A program made the translations under genes and the position numbers. 64,000 bases of DNA from Burkholderiaceae bacterium (GTDB lineage Bacteria > Pseudomonadota > Gammaproteobacteria > Burkholderiales > Burkholderiaceae_C): the NCBI GenBank assembly GCA_030123545.1, contig CP126124.1:806001-870000 (forward strand), given 5' to 3'. Positions 44,888 through 51,874 of this stretch are shown piece after piece. How positions within the stretch are numbered: the stretch's first letter is position 1; every line of letters starts with the position of its first letter. The notes below the pieces were generated by a model. The model ran no database searches. It was not told the origin of the DNA and was given only the letters and a program-made list of their open reading frames with translations.

Positions 44888-45344
44888 CATCCATATCGAA
44901 CGACAACACACGCTTGGTCTGGCCGGCGCGCGCCGCGTCGCGCGGGAATGGGCAAGTCAGGCCGAGGCCGAGTTCGGCATGGATTGCCGCTACGAGCGCG
45001 GCCGTGGCGCGGACCGCGTGCATTTCTCCCGGCTCGGCGCGAGCGGCACGCTCGACGTCGGCCCCGACCGGTTCGAAGTGACGGCACGGCTCGGCCTGCT
45101 GCTCGGTCTGCTGCGCGGCCGCATCGAGACCGAGATCGTGAGCCGGCTCGACGCGCTGCTGAACGATGGGGCCGCGGAACCCAGGTCGCCGGCGAAGCAG
45201 GCGCGCGCACCGGCAACGGCGCCTGCGGCCGGGAAGGCTGCCGCTGCGCGCAGCGGGGCGAGGAAGGCGCCGCCCGATGCGAAGGCGCCGGTCACCGCGA
45301 AGGCGGCCGCACGCGGGTCGGCCAGGGCCAGGGCGGGGCGATGA
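44880..45344 (+). CDS. Polyhydroxyalkanoic acid system family protein
   Basis: 154 residues. The N-terminal ~95 residues (MADIHIERQHTLGLAGARRV and FEVTARLGLLLGLLRGRIET) match the PHA_gran_rgn family found near PHA synthesis genes. The C-terminal ~55 residues are Ala/Lys/Pro/Arg-rich, like histone H1-type tails. The start is GTG 44880, overlapping the aminopeptidase stop; an ATGA overlap couples it to the CoA transferase downstream. It likely associates with PHA granules; a DNA-binding role for the tail is inference. Confidence 0.85.
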   Translation: MADIHIERQHTLGLAGARRVAREWASQAEAEFGMDCRYERGRGADRVHFSRLGASGTLDVGPDRFEVTARLGLLLGLLRGRIETEIVSRLDALLNDGAAEPRSPAKQARAPATAPAAGKAAAARSGARKAPPDAKAPVTAKAAARGSARARAGR

Positions 45345-46552
45345 GCGGCCCGCTCGCCGGGCTGAAGGTGGTCGAGCTGGGCCAGCTGATCGCCGGCCCG
45401 TTCGCCGCGAAGACGCTGGCCGACTTCGGCGCCGACGTGATCAAGATCGAGCCGCCGGCCGATCCGAAGCGCCCGCAATCGAGCGGCGGCGATCCGCTGC
45501 GCCGCTGGCGGCTGCTGAAGGACGGCACCTCGGTCTGGTGGCAGGTGCAGTCGCGCAACAAGCGCTCGCTCGCGCTGGATCTGCGCCAGCCCGAGGGACA
45601 GCAGATCGTGCGCAAGCTGAGTGCCGAGGCCGACGTGCTGATCGAGAACTTCCGCCCCGGCGCGATGGAGGGCTGGGGCCTCGGGCCGGATGTGCTGCTC
45701 GCGGCGAACCCGCGCCTCGTGATGCTGCGCATCAGCGGTTACGGCCAGAGCGGGCCGTACCGCGATCGCCCCGGCTTCGGCGTGGTCGCCGAGGCGATGG
45801 GCGGGCTGCGCCACCTGAGCGGCGAGCCGGGCCGGGTGCCGGTGCGTGTCGGCGTGTCGATCGGCGACACGCTGGCCTCGCTGCACGGCGTGATCGGCGT
45901 GCTGATGGCGCTGCAGCATCGCCACGCAAGCGGCCGCGGCCAGGTGGTCGACGTCGCGCTGTACGAGGCGGTGTTCAACTGCATGGAAAGCCTGCTGCCC
46001 GAATACAGCGCATTCGGCGCGGTGCGCGGCCCCGGCGGCAGCGCGCTGCCCGGCATCGCGCCGAGCAATGCCTACGCCTGCCGGGACGGCTGGGTGCTGA
46101 TCGGCGGCAACGGCGACGGTATCTTCAAGCGGCTGATGGCCTGCATAGCCCGCGACGACCTGGCCGCCGACCCGGGCCTGGCCGACAACGCCGGACGCGT
46201 CGCGCGCGTCACCGAGATCGACGCGGCGATTCAAGCCTGGACGGAGCAACGCAGCGTCGCCGATGCGCTCGCGCTGCTCGATCGCGCCGAAGTGCCGGCC
46301 GGGCGTATCTACACGATCGCCGATATCGCCGCCGACCCGCATTACGCGGCGCGCGGCATGCTTGAGCAGATCACTTTGGAAGACGGCAGCCGGCTCGCGG
46401 TGCCGGGCTTCGTGCCGAAGCTGTCCGCGACGCCGGGCGCGCACCGGCGCAACGCGCCGGCGCTCGGGCAGGACAGCGATGCGGTGCTGCGCGAGGTTGG
46501 CCTCACCGAAGAGCAGATCGCCGCGCTGCGGGCGAAGGGCGTTGTGGGCTGA
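45341..46552 (+). CDS. CaiB/BaiF family CoA transferase
   Basis: A 403-residue family III CoA transferase. GLKVVELGQLIAGPFAAKTL opens the CoA-binding Rossmann-like domain, with SRNKRSLALDLRQPEGQ and ENFRPGAMEGWGLG. The nucleophilic Asp is expected in RVGVSIGDTLASLHGVIGVL near residue 175. The enzyme moves CoA between carboxylic acids; donor and acceptor are unknown. ATG 45341 overlaps the previous stop (ATGA). A perfect 11-bp hairpin follows the stop. Confidence 0.92.
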   Translation: MSGPLAGLKVVELGQLIAGPFAAKTLADFGADVIKIEPPADPKRPQSSGGDPLRRWRLLKDGTSVWWQVQSRNKRSLALDLRQPEGQQIVRKLSAEADVLIENFRPGAMEGWGLGPDVLLAANPRLVMLRISGYGQSGPYRDRPGFGVVAEAMGGLRHLSGEPGRVPVRVGVSIGDTLASLHGVIGVLMALQHRHASGRGQVVDVALYEAVFNCMESLLPEYSAFGAVRGPGGSALPGIAPSNAYACRDGWVLIGGNGDGIFKRLMACIARDDLAADPGLADNAGRVARVTEIDAAIQAWTEQRSVADALALLDRAEVPAGRIYTIADIAADPHYAARGMLEQITLEDGSRLAVPGFVPKLSATPGAHRRNAPALGQDSDAVLREVGLTEEQIAALRAKGVVG

Positions 46553-46562
46553 AAAGTATTGG

Positions 46563-46588
46563 CGCCCTCTCCCCCCTGGGAGAGGGCG
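46563..46588 (+). terminator. Perfect 11-bp hairpin after the CoA transferase gene
   Basis: CGCCCTCTCCC pairs perfectly with GGGAGAGGGCG across a four-base loop, eleven bases after the stop codon. There is no T-tract. The same CCCTC/GAGGG style recurs at 47047 and 47122, so it may be a member of a palindromic repeat family that also acts as a terminator. Confidence 0.55.
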
Positions 46589-46679
46589 ATCGGCCCGCTT
46601 CGCATGGGTTTGCTCCCCCGTTTCATGCGCTGCGGTCGGTGCAACGCACCATGGAAAACCGAGAGGGGTTGCACCTGTA

Positions 46680-46740
46680 CGCTATCGATAGCATAGCTGA
46701 AAACCAAGGATAAGCCTTGGCTGGCGGCCGATTACTTCTA
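46680..46740 (+). repeat. AT-rich dispersed repeat, copy R5
   Basis: CGCTATCGATAGCATAGCTG, then ACCAAGGATAAGCCTTGG, then GGCGGCCGATTACTTC. The motif order equals the reverse complement of R2 and R4. It carries its own inner stem (CCAAGG with CCTTGG). It lies directly beside the acyl-CoA-binding protein stop codon. Confidence 0.6.
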
Positions 46741-46744
46741 AAAA

Positions 46745-46999
46745 TCAGCCGAGCGACGCAATCAGATCGATGTAGCGCTGCATCGCGTCGTCGCGCCCCG
46801 TGCCTTTCAGCGCGTTCCACGCGTCCCACTTCGCGCGGCCCACGAGGTCGCTGAAGCCCGGCTTGGTCGCGCTGATGTCGCCCGCGGTCGCCTGCTTGTA
46901 CAGGCCGTAGATCTTCAGCAGCGTCGCGTTGTCGGGGCGCTCGGGCAGGTTCTTCGACGCGGCGACCGCGGCGTCGAAGGCGGATTGCAGATCGGGCAT
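46745..46999 (-). CDS. Acyl-CoA-binding protein
   Basis: 84 residues with the four-helix ACBP fold: MPDLQSAFDAAVAASKNLPE, NATLLKIYGLYKQATAGD, and the acyl-CoA signature KPGFSDLVGRAKWDAWNALK. It binds medium- and long-chain acyl-CoA in the cytoplasm and buffers the pool. The length is exactly that of the family. AGGAG precedes ATG 46999. ACBP is uncommon in bacteria, though found in several proteobacteria. The neighbouring PHA and CoA-transferase genes fit a lipid/PHA storage role. Confidence 0.93.
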   Translation of the reverse strand: MPDLQSAFDAAVAASKNLPERPDNATLLKIYGLYKQATAGDISATKPGFSDLVGRAKWDAWNALKGTGRDDAMQRYIDLIASLG

Positions 47000-47046
47000 G
47001 GGGGCTCCTGAAATAAAACGAGGCGCGATGCCTTCGATGGACGACT

Positions 47047-47067
47047 CCTTCCCCCGCTGGGGGAAGG
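47047..47067. repeat. GC-rich palindrome, left arm of a pair
   Basis: CCTTCCCCC faces GGGGGAAGG across GCT. It is followed by GTGGGGACAGGGGCAGG, which is roughly complementary to CCCCCACCCCTGCCC before the second palindrome at 47122, so the two form one larger inverted structure between the ACBP and TPR genes. Confidence 0.55.
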
Positions 47068-47121
47068 TGGGGACAGGGGCAGGCACGCTCGTGTTGACCG
47101 CGCCGCTTGCCCCCACCCCTG

Positions 47122-47142
47122 CCCTCCCCCAGTGGGGGAGGG
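47122..47142. repeat. GC-rich palindrome, right arm of a pair
   Basis: CCCTCCCCC faces GGGGGAGGG across AGT. With 47047 it makes a long imperfect inverted repeat about 95 bases across. It sits immediately after the TPR protein stop and may terminate that transcript. Confidence 0.55.
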
Positions 47143-47174
47143 AGCGGAAGCCGCCTCCAGGGTTCATGCGGCGC

Positions 47175-47948
47175 TTAGTCCTGCAGCTCGGTCTTCGCCA
47201 TCTCGACGTCGAGCCGCTCCGCGGCATCCAGCGGTTTCGCCGCGGCTGCCTGCTCGTAAAGCCGGGTCGCCTCGTCGATCTTCGCGTCGCCTTCGAGCAT
47301 CACCAGGCCGTTCGCGTATTCGATCAGCGCGATCGCCGAGCCCGGATTGAGCCGCAGCGCCTCGTTGAACAACGCCAACCCGGCGTCCTTCTTCGCGCCG
47401 TAGGTCATGCCGCCGATCAGCGGCCCGACTTTGTCGATCACCTCGGCATGGAACGCGGCGAGCGCGACATGCGCGTCCGCGTGCTTCGGCTGCAGCGCGA
47501 TCGCGCGTTCCAGCCCGGCCTTGATGCGCACGCCCAGCCCCTGCGCCAGCGCCTTCGCGACGCTGATGCCCTGGCTGTAGCGGCGCAGCGCATAGGCCTG
47601 CCAGTACCAGGCATTCGCATTCTCCGGCTCGGCCTCGGCCTGTGCCTCGGCGCGCTGGGCGGCGTGCATGAAGATCTCCAGCCGCGTGCGCTCCTTCTTC
47701 TCCAGGTAGTTCGCGTAGATGCAGCTCGCCTTGTTCGCGACGGTGACGCCGGCGCCACCGGCCTTCAGCCCGGCATCGAACGCCTTCTGGAACTCGCCGC
47801 TGTGGAACAGCGCCCAGGCCGCCAGCACTTCGGCATCCTTCGGCAACGATTCCCGGTCGCCGGCATGCAGCCGCGCCCAATGCTTTCGGGTGTCGGCGGC
47901 GTCGAACCGATAGTCGCCTGCGTAGGGGCACGTCGTCCACTTCGCCAT
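47175..47948 (-). CDS. TPR-like protein of unknown function
   Basis: A 257-residue soluble protein with helical repeats: AAWALFHSGEFQKAFDAGL near residue 45, ALALFNEALRLNPGSAIALI near 195, and DEATRLYEQAAAAKPLDAAE near 225. These read as TPR-type units. No signal peptide or catalytic motif was seen. It lies between the acyl-CoA-binding protein and a TetR regulator on the same strand, with 16 bases to the regulator stop, so it is probably co-transcribed with it and may belong to the PHA/lipid group. Confidence 0.8.
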   Translation of the reverse strand: MAKWTTCPYAGDYRFDAADTRKHWARLHAGDRESLPKDAEVLAAWALFHSGEFQKAFDAGLKAGGAGVTVANKASCIYANYLEKKERTRLEIFMHAAQRAEAQAEAEPENANAWYWQAYALRRYSQGISVAKALAQGLGVRIKAGLERAIALQPKHADAHVALAAFHAEVIDKVGPLIGGMTYGAKKDAGLALFNEALRLNPGSAIALIEYANGLVMLEGDAKIDEATRLYEQAAAAKPLDAAERLDVEMAKTELQD

Positions 47949-47964
47949 GTCTTTGTCTCCTCCT

Positions 47965-48645
47965 TCAATTTTCGTCGTTGCCGTAAGCCTGCACCAGACC
48001 CAGGAAATGCGCGCGCTGCGCCGGCTCCAGGTACGGCGCGAGGACGTTCAGCACCTGGTGCGCGCCGCGCAGCAGCGCGTGCTGCGCGTGTTCGGGCTCG
48101 AGCGCATTGCGCGGATTGCGCACGTACTCGAAGCTGAGCCAATAGGTCAGCAGCACGACCATGCCGGTCGCGGTGACCTCGACCTCGGCGGCGTCGATCT
48201 GCAGCGCGCCGGCGCGCATCATGCCGCCGAGCAGTTCGGTGACCGAGCGCGTCTTGTTCTGCAGCACCGCCTGGAAATGCGTCTCCAGCCGGCGGTTCTT
48301 CGAGAGCAGGTCGTTCAGGTCGCGATACAGGAAGCGGTACTGCCAGATCAGCTCGAACAGCGAGTGCAGGAAGAACCAGGCGTCTTCCACGTCGCGCACC
48401 TCGCCGCCGGCATGCAGCAGTTCGTCCAGCGCGCGCTCGTAGCGGTCGAACAGCGAGTTGATCAGCTCGTCCTTCGCCGGATAGTGGTAGTACAGATTGC
48501 CGGGGCTGATGTTCAGCTCCGCCGAGATCAGCGTGGTCGACACGTTCGGCTCGCCGAAGCGGTTGAACAGCTCCAGCGTGACCTCGAGAATGCGTTCTGC
48601 AGTGCGGCGTGGCGGCTTTTTCGCCATGGATGTTCGGTTCCCCAT
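47965..48645 (-). CDS. TetR/AcrR-family transcriptional regulator
   Basis: A 226-residue dimeric repressor. The N-terminal HTH is RTAERILEVTLELFNRFGEP to STTLISAELNISPGNLYYHY, near residues 14-55. The C-terminal ligand domain has WFFLHSLFELIWQYRFLYRD. The strong NISPGNLYYHYPAKDELI motif matches regulators found beside phasin and PHA genes in Burkholderiales. The start is 48645 or, less likely, 48627; homologues have variable N-terminal tails. It probably controls the adjacent TPR and phasin genes in response to acyl-CoA or a related effector (inference). Confidence 0.9.
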   Translation of the reverse strand: MGNRTSMAKKPPRRTAERILEVTLELFNRFGEPNVSTTLISAELNISPGNLYYHYPAKDELINSLFDRYERALDELLHAGGEVRDVEDAWFFLHSLFELIWQYRFLYRDLNDLLSKNRRLETHFQAVLQNKTRSVTELLGGMMRAGALQIDAAEVEVTATGMVVLLTYWLSFEYVRNPRNALEPEHAQHALLRGAHQVLNVLAPYLEPAQRAHFLGLVQAYGNDEN

Positions 48646-48805
48646 GCGCGCCGCCGCCGTAGCCGTTGCCGGCCGGAATCGGCGAGCGCATCTATCGGGA
48701 GTGTAGGGGGCCGCGTGCGCAAAAACTGCTGCGGCGCAGCAAGCCGCGTGCGCGCGGCACGTTGCAGCGGCGCGGCGATCCGCGCGTCGCGCGCTGGCGC
48801 AGCGT

Positions 48806-49339
48806 TCAGCCGGCGCTCTTGCGTGCGGCGCGTTTCACCGCGGTCTTTGCCGCGGTCTTCACCGGCTTCGTCGCGGCGCCTTCCGCACCAGCACCCGCGC
48901 CGGACAGCGCTTGCACCCGGCGCTCCAGCGCGTCCAGGCGCACGGCGAGCGCATCCAGATCTCGGGACGAGGGCACGCCCAAAGCGCCCAGCGCCTTCGC
49001 GACCCGGTCCTCGAAAATGTTTTCGAGGCCCCCCCAGGGACGGGCTACCTGCGCCGACAGGCCCGACAGCCCTGACAGCCCCGGCAACCCGCTGGCCAGC
49101 GCGCTCATCCGCTGCGTGGCCTCGGCCAGCTTCGCCTCCGCGTCGGCTTGCGTCTTGCGCTGCCTGGAGAGACCCTCCTTGACCAGTGCCTCGAACATCT
49201 TGCCGCCTTCCTCGTGCGCCTTCGCGAACGCGCCCAGGCCGGCCAGCCAGATCTGCTGCGCCGGGTCGCGCACTGCTTTCGGGGTCTGCGGCGCGCCGGC
49301 CTTGCCGGCTTTTGCTTTTGACTTGTCGGGATTTTTCAT
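48806..49339 (-). CDS. Phasin-family PHA granule-associated protein
   Basis: 177 residues. The N-terminal part MKNPDKSKAKAGKAGAPQTP is basic. The central amphipathic phasin region includes IWLAGLGAFAKAHEEGGKMF and later VAKALGALGVPSSRDLDALA with a heptad stretch (AVRLDALERRVQALSG). The C-terminus (KPVKTAAKTAVKRAARKSAG) is an Ala/Lys-rich tail like that of PhaF. Such phasins coat PHA granules; PhaF-type tails also bind DNA and link granules to the nucleoid. That property is inferred here from composition. Confidence 0.88.
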   Translation of the reverse strand: MKNPDKSKAKAGKAGAPQTPKAVRDPAQQIWLAGLGAFAKAHEEGGKMFEALVKEGLSRQRKTQADAEAKLAEATQRMSALASGLPGLSGLSGLSAQVARPWGGLENIFEDRVAKALGALGVPSSRDLDALAVRLDALERRVQALSGAGAGAEGAATKPVKTAAKTAVKRAARKSAG

Positions 49340-49529
49340 GGTTGCGTCTCCTTCGGTCCAGCGAGGGCGGCGATTGCCGCTGCGGCTGCCTCTCTTACTC
49401 TACGATCCGGGCCGCGCCGAGTGTAGAGGCGGCTGCCTATACCGCTGCTGCGAGTTTGCTCTGCGATGGGATAATCGGCCCCAAATTGACTCGACCCGAC
49501 AGCGGCCCGTGCGGCCGTACCGTCGATCC

Positions 49530-50420
49530 ATGACCCAACGCAAAGGCATCATTCTCGCCGGCGGCTCCGGCACCCGGCTGCACCCGGCCACACTGGCAAT
49601 CAGCAAGCAGCTGCTGCCGGTGTACGACAAGCCGATGATCTACTACCCCTTGAGCACGTTGATGCTGGCGGGCATCCGCGACGTGCTCGTCATCAGCACG
49701 CCGCAGGACACCCCGCGCTTCCAGCAGCTGCTGGGCGACGGTGCGCAGTGGGGCATCAACCTGCAATATGCGGTGCAGCCCAGCCCGGACGGTCTGGCGC
49801 AGGCCTTCATCATCGGCGACAAATTTCTAGGCAATGCGCCAAGCGCGTTGGTGCTCGGCGACAACATCTTCTACGGCCACGACCTGCAGCAACTGCTCAC
49901 GCGCGCCGATGCGCGGTCAGAGGGCGCCACCGTGTTCGCCTACCACGTGCAGGATCCGGAGCGTTACGGCGTGGTCGCCTTCGATCGCGACGGCCGCGCC
50001 ACCAGCATCGAAGAGAAACCCGCCGCCCCGAAGAGCAACTACGCCGTCACCGGTCTGTACTTCTACGACAACCAGGTGGTCGGTATCGCGAAAGCCGTCA
50101 AGCCCAGCGCGCGCGGCGAGTTGGAGATCACCGCGGTGAATCAGGCCTATTTGGAGCGCCGCCAGCTCGACGTGCAGGTAATGCAGCGCGGCTACGCCTG
50201 GCTCGACACCGGCACGCACGAGAGCCTGCTGCAGGCCAGCCAGTTCATCGCCACGCTGGAGCAGCGCCAGGGCCTGAAGATCGCCTGCCCCGAAGAAATC
50301 GCGTGGCGCAGCGGCTTCATCGACGCCGCGCAACTCGAGCGGCTCGCGCAACCGCTGGTCAAGAGCGGGTATGGCCAGTACATGCTGCGGCTGTTGAACG
50401 AACGCGGTCAGCAGAAATGA
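49530..50420 (+). CDS. rfbA: Glucose-1-phosphate thymidylyltransferase
   Basis: A 296-residue nucleotidyltransferase making dTDP-glucose from dTTP and glucose 1-phosphate. It has GIILAGGSGTRLHPATLAIS and KQLLPVYDKPMIYYPLSTLM at the start, VLGDNIFYGHDL in the centre, and AWLDTGTHESLLQASQFI near the end. Length and motifs match RfbA/RmlA. A GATAAT element about 55 bases upstream could be its -10. rfbB and rfbD, its usual partners, are not adjacent; rfbC follows after an inserted vapBC pair. Confidence 0.95.
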   Translation: MTQRKGIILAGGSGTRLHPATLAISKQLLPVYDKPMIYYPLSTLMLAGIRDVLVISTPQDTPRFQQLLGDGAQWGINLQYAVQPSPDGLAQAFIIGDKFLGNAPSALVLGDNIFYGHDLQQLLTRADARSEGATVFAYHVQDPERYGVVAFDRDGRATSIEEKPAAPKSNYAVTGLYFYDNQVVGIAKAVKPSARGELEITAVNQAYLERRQLDVQVMQRGYAWLDTGTHESLLQASQFIATLEQRQGLKIACPEEIAWRSGFIDAAQLERLAQPLVKSGYGQYMLRLLNERGQQK

Positions 50421-50445
50421 CACGCACTGATACGGACGGAATGGT

Positions 50446-50474
50446 TTGCAAGGCTGGATGGCTTTGTATATAGT
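50446..50474 (+). promoter_or_regulatory. Predicted vapBC promoter
   Basis: TTGCAA (50446-50451) and TATAGT (50469-50474) are separated by 17 bases; the -10 is five of six and the -35 four of six to consensus. The -10 lies inside the first of two direct repeats, as expected for an autoregulated toxin-antitoxin operon. Confidence 0.65.
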
Positions 50475-50489
50475 GCTTGTATATAGCAC
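50464..50489 (+). promoter_or_regulatory. Tandem 13-bp operator repeats of vapBC
   Basis: TTGTATATAGTGC (50464-50476) is followed immediately by TTGTATATAGCAC (50477-50489), identical at 11 of 13 positions. Both contain the palindromic core TATATA. They overlap the -10 and end 12 bases before the preferred vapB start, a placement suited to binding by the VapB/VapBC complex. An in-frame ATG at 50490 abuts the second repeat. Confidence 0.7.
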
Positions 50490-50501
50490 ATGGAGCCAAC
50501 C

Positions 50502-50738
50502 GTGACCACGTCGACAGTGTTCACCAACAACCGAACGCAAGCGGTGCGATTGCCCGCCGACATGCGTTTCCCGGACTCCGTCAAAAAAGTGGAGGTGCGC
50601 GTCCTCGGGCGGGACCGGATCATCACGCCGGCCGATGCGGCCTGGGACAGTTTTTTCCTGAGCAGTCAGCCTGGGGTGACGCCTGATTTTCTGGAAGAGC
50701 GCGCCAGCCAAAACCAGCCCGAGCGCGAGAGCCTGTAG
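50502..50738 (+). CDS. vapB: VapB-type antitoxin
   Basis: 78 residues from GTG 50502. The start TTSTVFTNNRTQAVRLPADM is the AbrB/SpoVT-like swapped-hairpin DNA-binding motif of VapB antitoxins (NRTQAVRLP). The acidic/aromatic C-terminus (DSFFLSSQPGVTPDFLEER) should wrap the toxin. GGAG at 50492-50495 is six bases before GTG 50502, which decides the start over the ATG at 50490 that precedes the ribosome site. The gene is nine bases upstream of vapC. The pair has lower GC than its neighbours, which suggests acquisition by transfer. Confidence 0.88.
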   Translation: MTTSTVFTNNRTQAVRLPADMRFPDSVKKVEVRVLGRDRIITPADAAWDSFFLSSQPGVTPDFLEERASQNQPERESL

Positions 50739-50747
50739 CCCGGTGCC

Positions 50748-51146
50748 ATGCTGCAATACCTGCTCGACACCAACATCGTTATTTACGTCATCAAGAAACG
50801 GCCGCTGCCGATGCTGGAGGTGTTCAACAGGCATGCCGGGCGCATGGCCATTTCCTCGATCACGCTGGGGGAACTGATTCATGGTGTTGAAAAGAGCAGC
50901 GATCCGCCCCGCAACTTGGCCAACGTCGAAGACTTTTGCAGTCGGCTTGACGTGCTCCCATACGACGCGAAGGCCGCCTACCACTACGGCAGCATCCGTG
51001 CTCACCTTGAAAAGCTGGGGCGACCCATTGGCGTGAACGACCTGCACATTTCGGCCCATGCCCGCAGCGAAGGCCTGGTGTTGGTCAGCAACAACCTGCG
51101 CCAATTTGGGCGGGTGCCCGGTTTGCGGTCCGAAAACTGGGTCTGA
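50748..51146 (+). CDS. vapC: VapC-type PIN-domain toxin ribonuclease
   Basis: 132 residues with the four acidic PIN residues: Asp in YLLDTNIVIYVI near residue 7, Glu in SSITLGELIHGVEKS near 42, Asp in IGVNDLHISAHARSEGLVLV near 98, and a late Asn/Asp position in VSNNLRQFGRVPGL. VapC toxins cleave specific RNAs such as initiator tRNA and are neutralised by VapB. The reading frame is intact, so the module looks functional. A 60-base line in the gene (50881-50940) counts 53% GC, well below the surrounding genes. Confidence 0.92.
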   Translation: MLQYLLDTNIVIYVIKKRPLPMLEVFNRHAGRMAISSITLGELIHGVEKSSDPPRNLANVEDFCSRLDVLPYDAKAAYHYGSIRAHLEKLGRPIGVNDLHISAHARSEGLVLVSNNLRQFGRVPGLRSENWV

Positions 51147-51164
51147 GGTCATGACCAACCCACC

Positions 51165-51710
51165 ATGAAAGTCACCCCCACCGCCATCCCCGACGTGCTG
51201 ATCATCGAGCCCGAGGTGTTCGGCGACGCGCGCGGCTTCTTCCTCGAAAGCTTCAACCGCCGCGCGTTCGCCGAGGCCACCGGCCTGGACCTCGAATTCG
51301 TGCAGGACAACCACTCGCGCTCGGCCAAAGGCGTGCTGCGCGGGCTGCACTATCAGGTGCTGCAGCCGCAGGGCAAGCTGGTGCGGGTGGTGCGCGGCGC
51401 GGTGTTTGACGTCGCGGTCGACCTGCGGCGCTCTTCGCCCAACTTCGGCCGCTGGGTCGGCATCGAGCTCACTGAGCTCAACCACCGCCAGCTCTGGGTG
51501 CCGCCCGGATTCGCGCACGGCTTTCTGGTGCTGAGCGACAGCGCTGACTTCCTCTACAAGACCACCGACTACTACGCACCCGAGCACGAGCGTTGCATCG
51601 CCTGGAACGCCCCGGCACTCGCGATCGACTGGCCTGCGGGCGTGGTGCCGCAACTGTCGGCGAAGGACGGTCACGGCATGGCGCTCGGAGACGCCGAGGT
51701 CTACGACTGA
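51165..51710 (+). CDS. rfbC: dTDP-4-dehydrorhamnose 3,5-epimerase
   Basis: A 181-residue cupin-fold epimerase of dTDP-L-rhamnose synthesis. GDARGFFLESFNRRAF, the catalytic His in KGVLRGLHYQVLQPQGKL, and YKTTDYYAPEHERCIAWN match RmlC. It would act on the product of RfbB, which is not in the window. It is separated from rfbA only by the vapBC insertion and is otherwise in the same orientation. Confidence 0.95.
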   Translation: MKVTPTAIPDVLIIEPEVFGDARGFFLESFNRRAFAEATGLDLEFVQDNHSRSAKGVLRGLHYQVLQPQGKLVRVVRGAVFDVAVDLRRSSPNFGRWVGIELTELNHRQLWVPPGFAHGFLVLSDSADFLYKTTDYYAPEHERCIAWNAPALAIDWPAGVVPQLSAKDGHGMALGDAEVYD

Positions 51711-51874
51711 GCGCCGGCCACCATCGCCGGCCGGCGGGGCTGCACTTCGTTACCGTCGGCGCCAGAGGCTAAGCCCGGTCAAATTACAATCCGGGGATTC
51801 CACGAGAGCAGAGATGCGCCGTGAATCCCTGCCAGCCGCTGACCCGCGGCGCGCCTCACTCCTCGATCCTGCGA

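Noticed and set aside
49470..49475. GATAAT as a confident rfbA promoter -10
   Set aside because: No acceptable -35 lies 16-18 bases upstream, so it is mentioned only as a possible element.
50490..50738. ATG 50490 as the vapB start
   Set aside because: The GGAG ribosome site lies after it, at 50492-50495, and correctly spaced before GTG 50502; homologues begin at the equivalent of TTSTVF.
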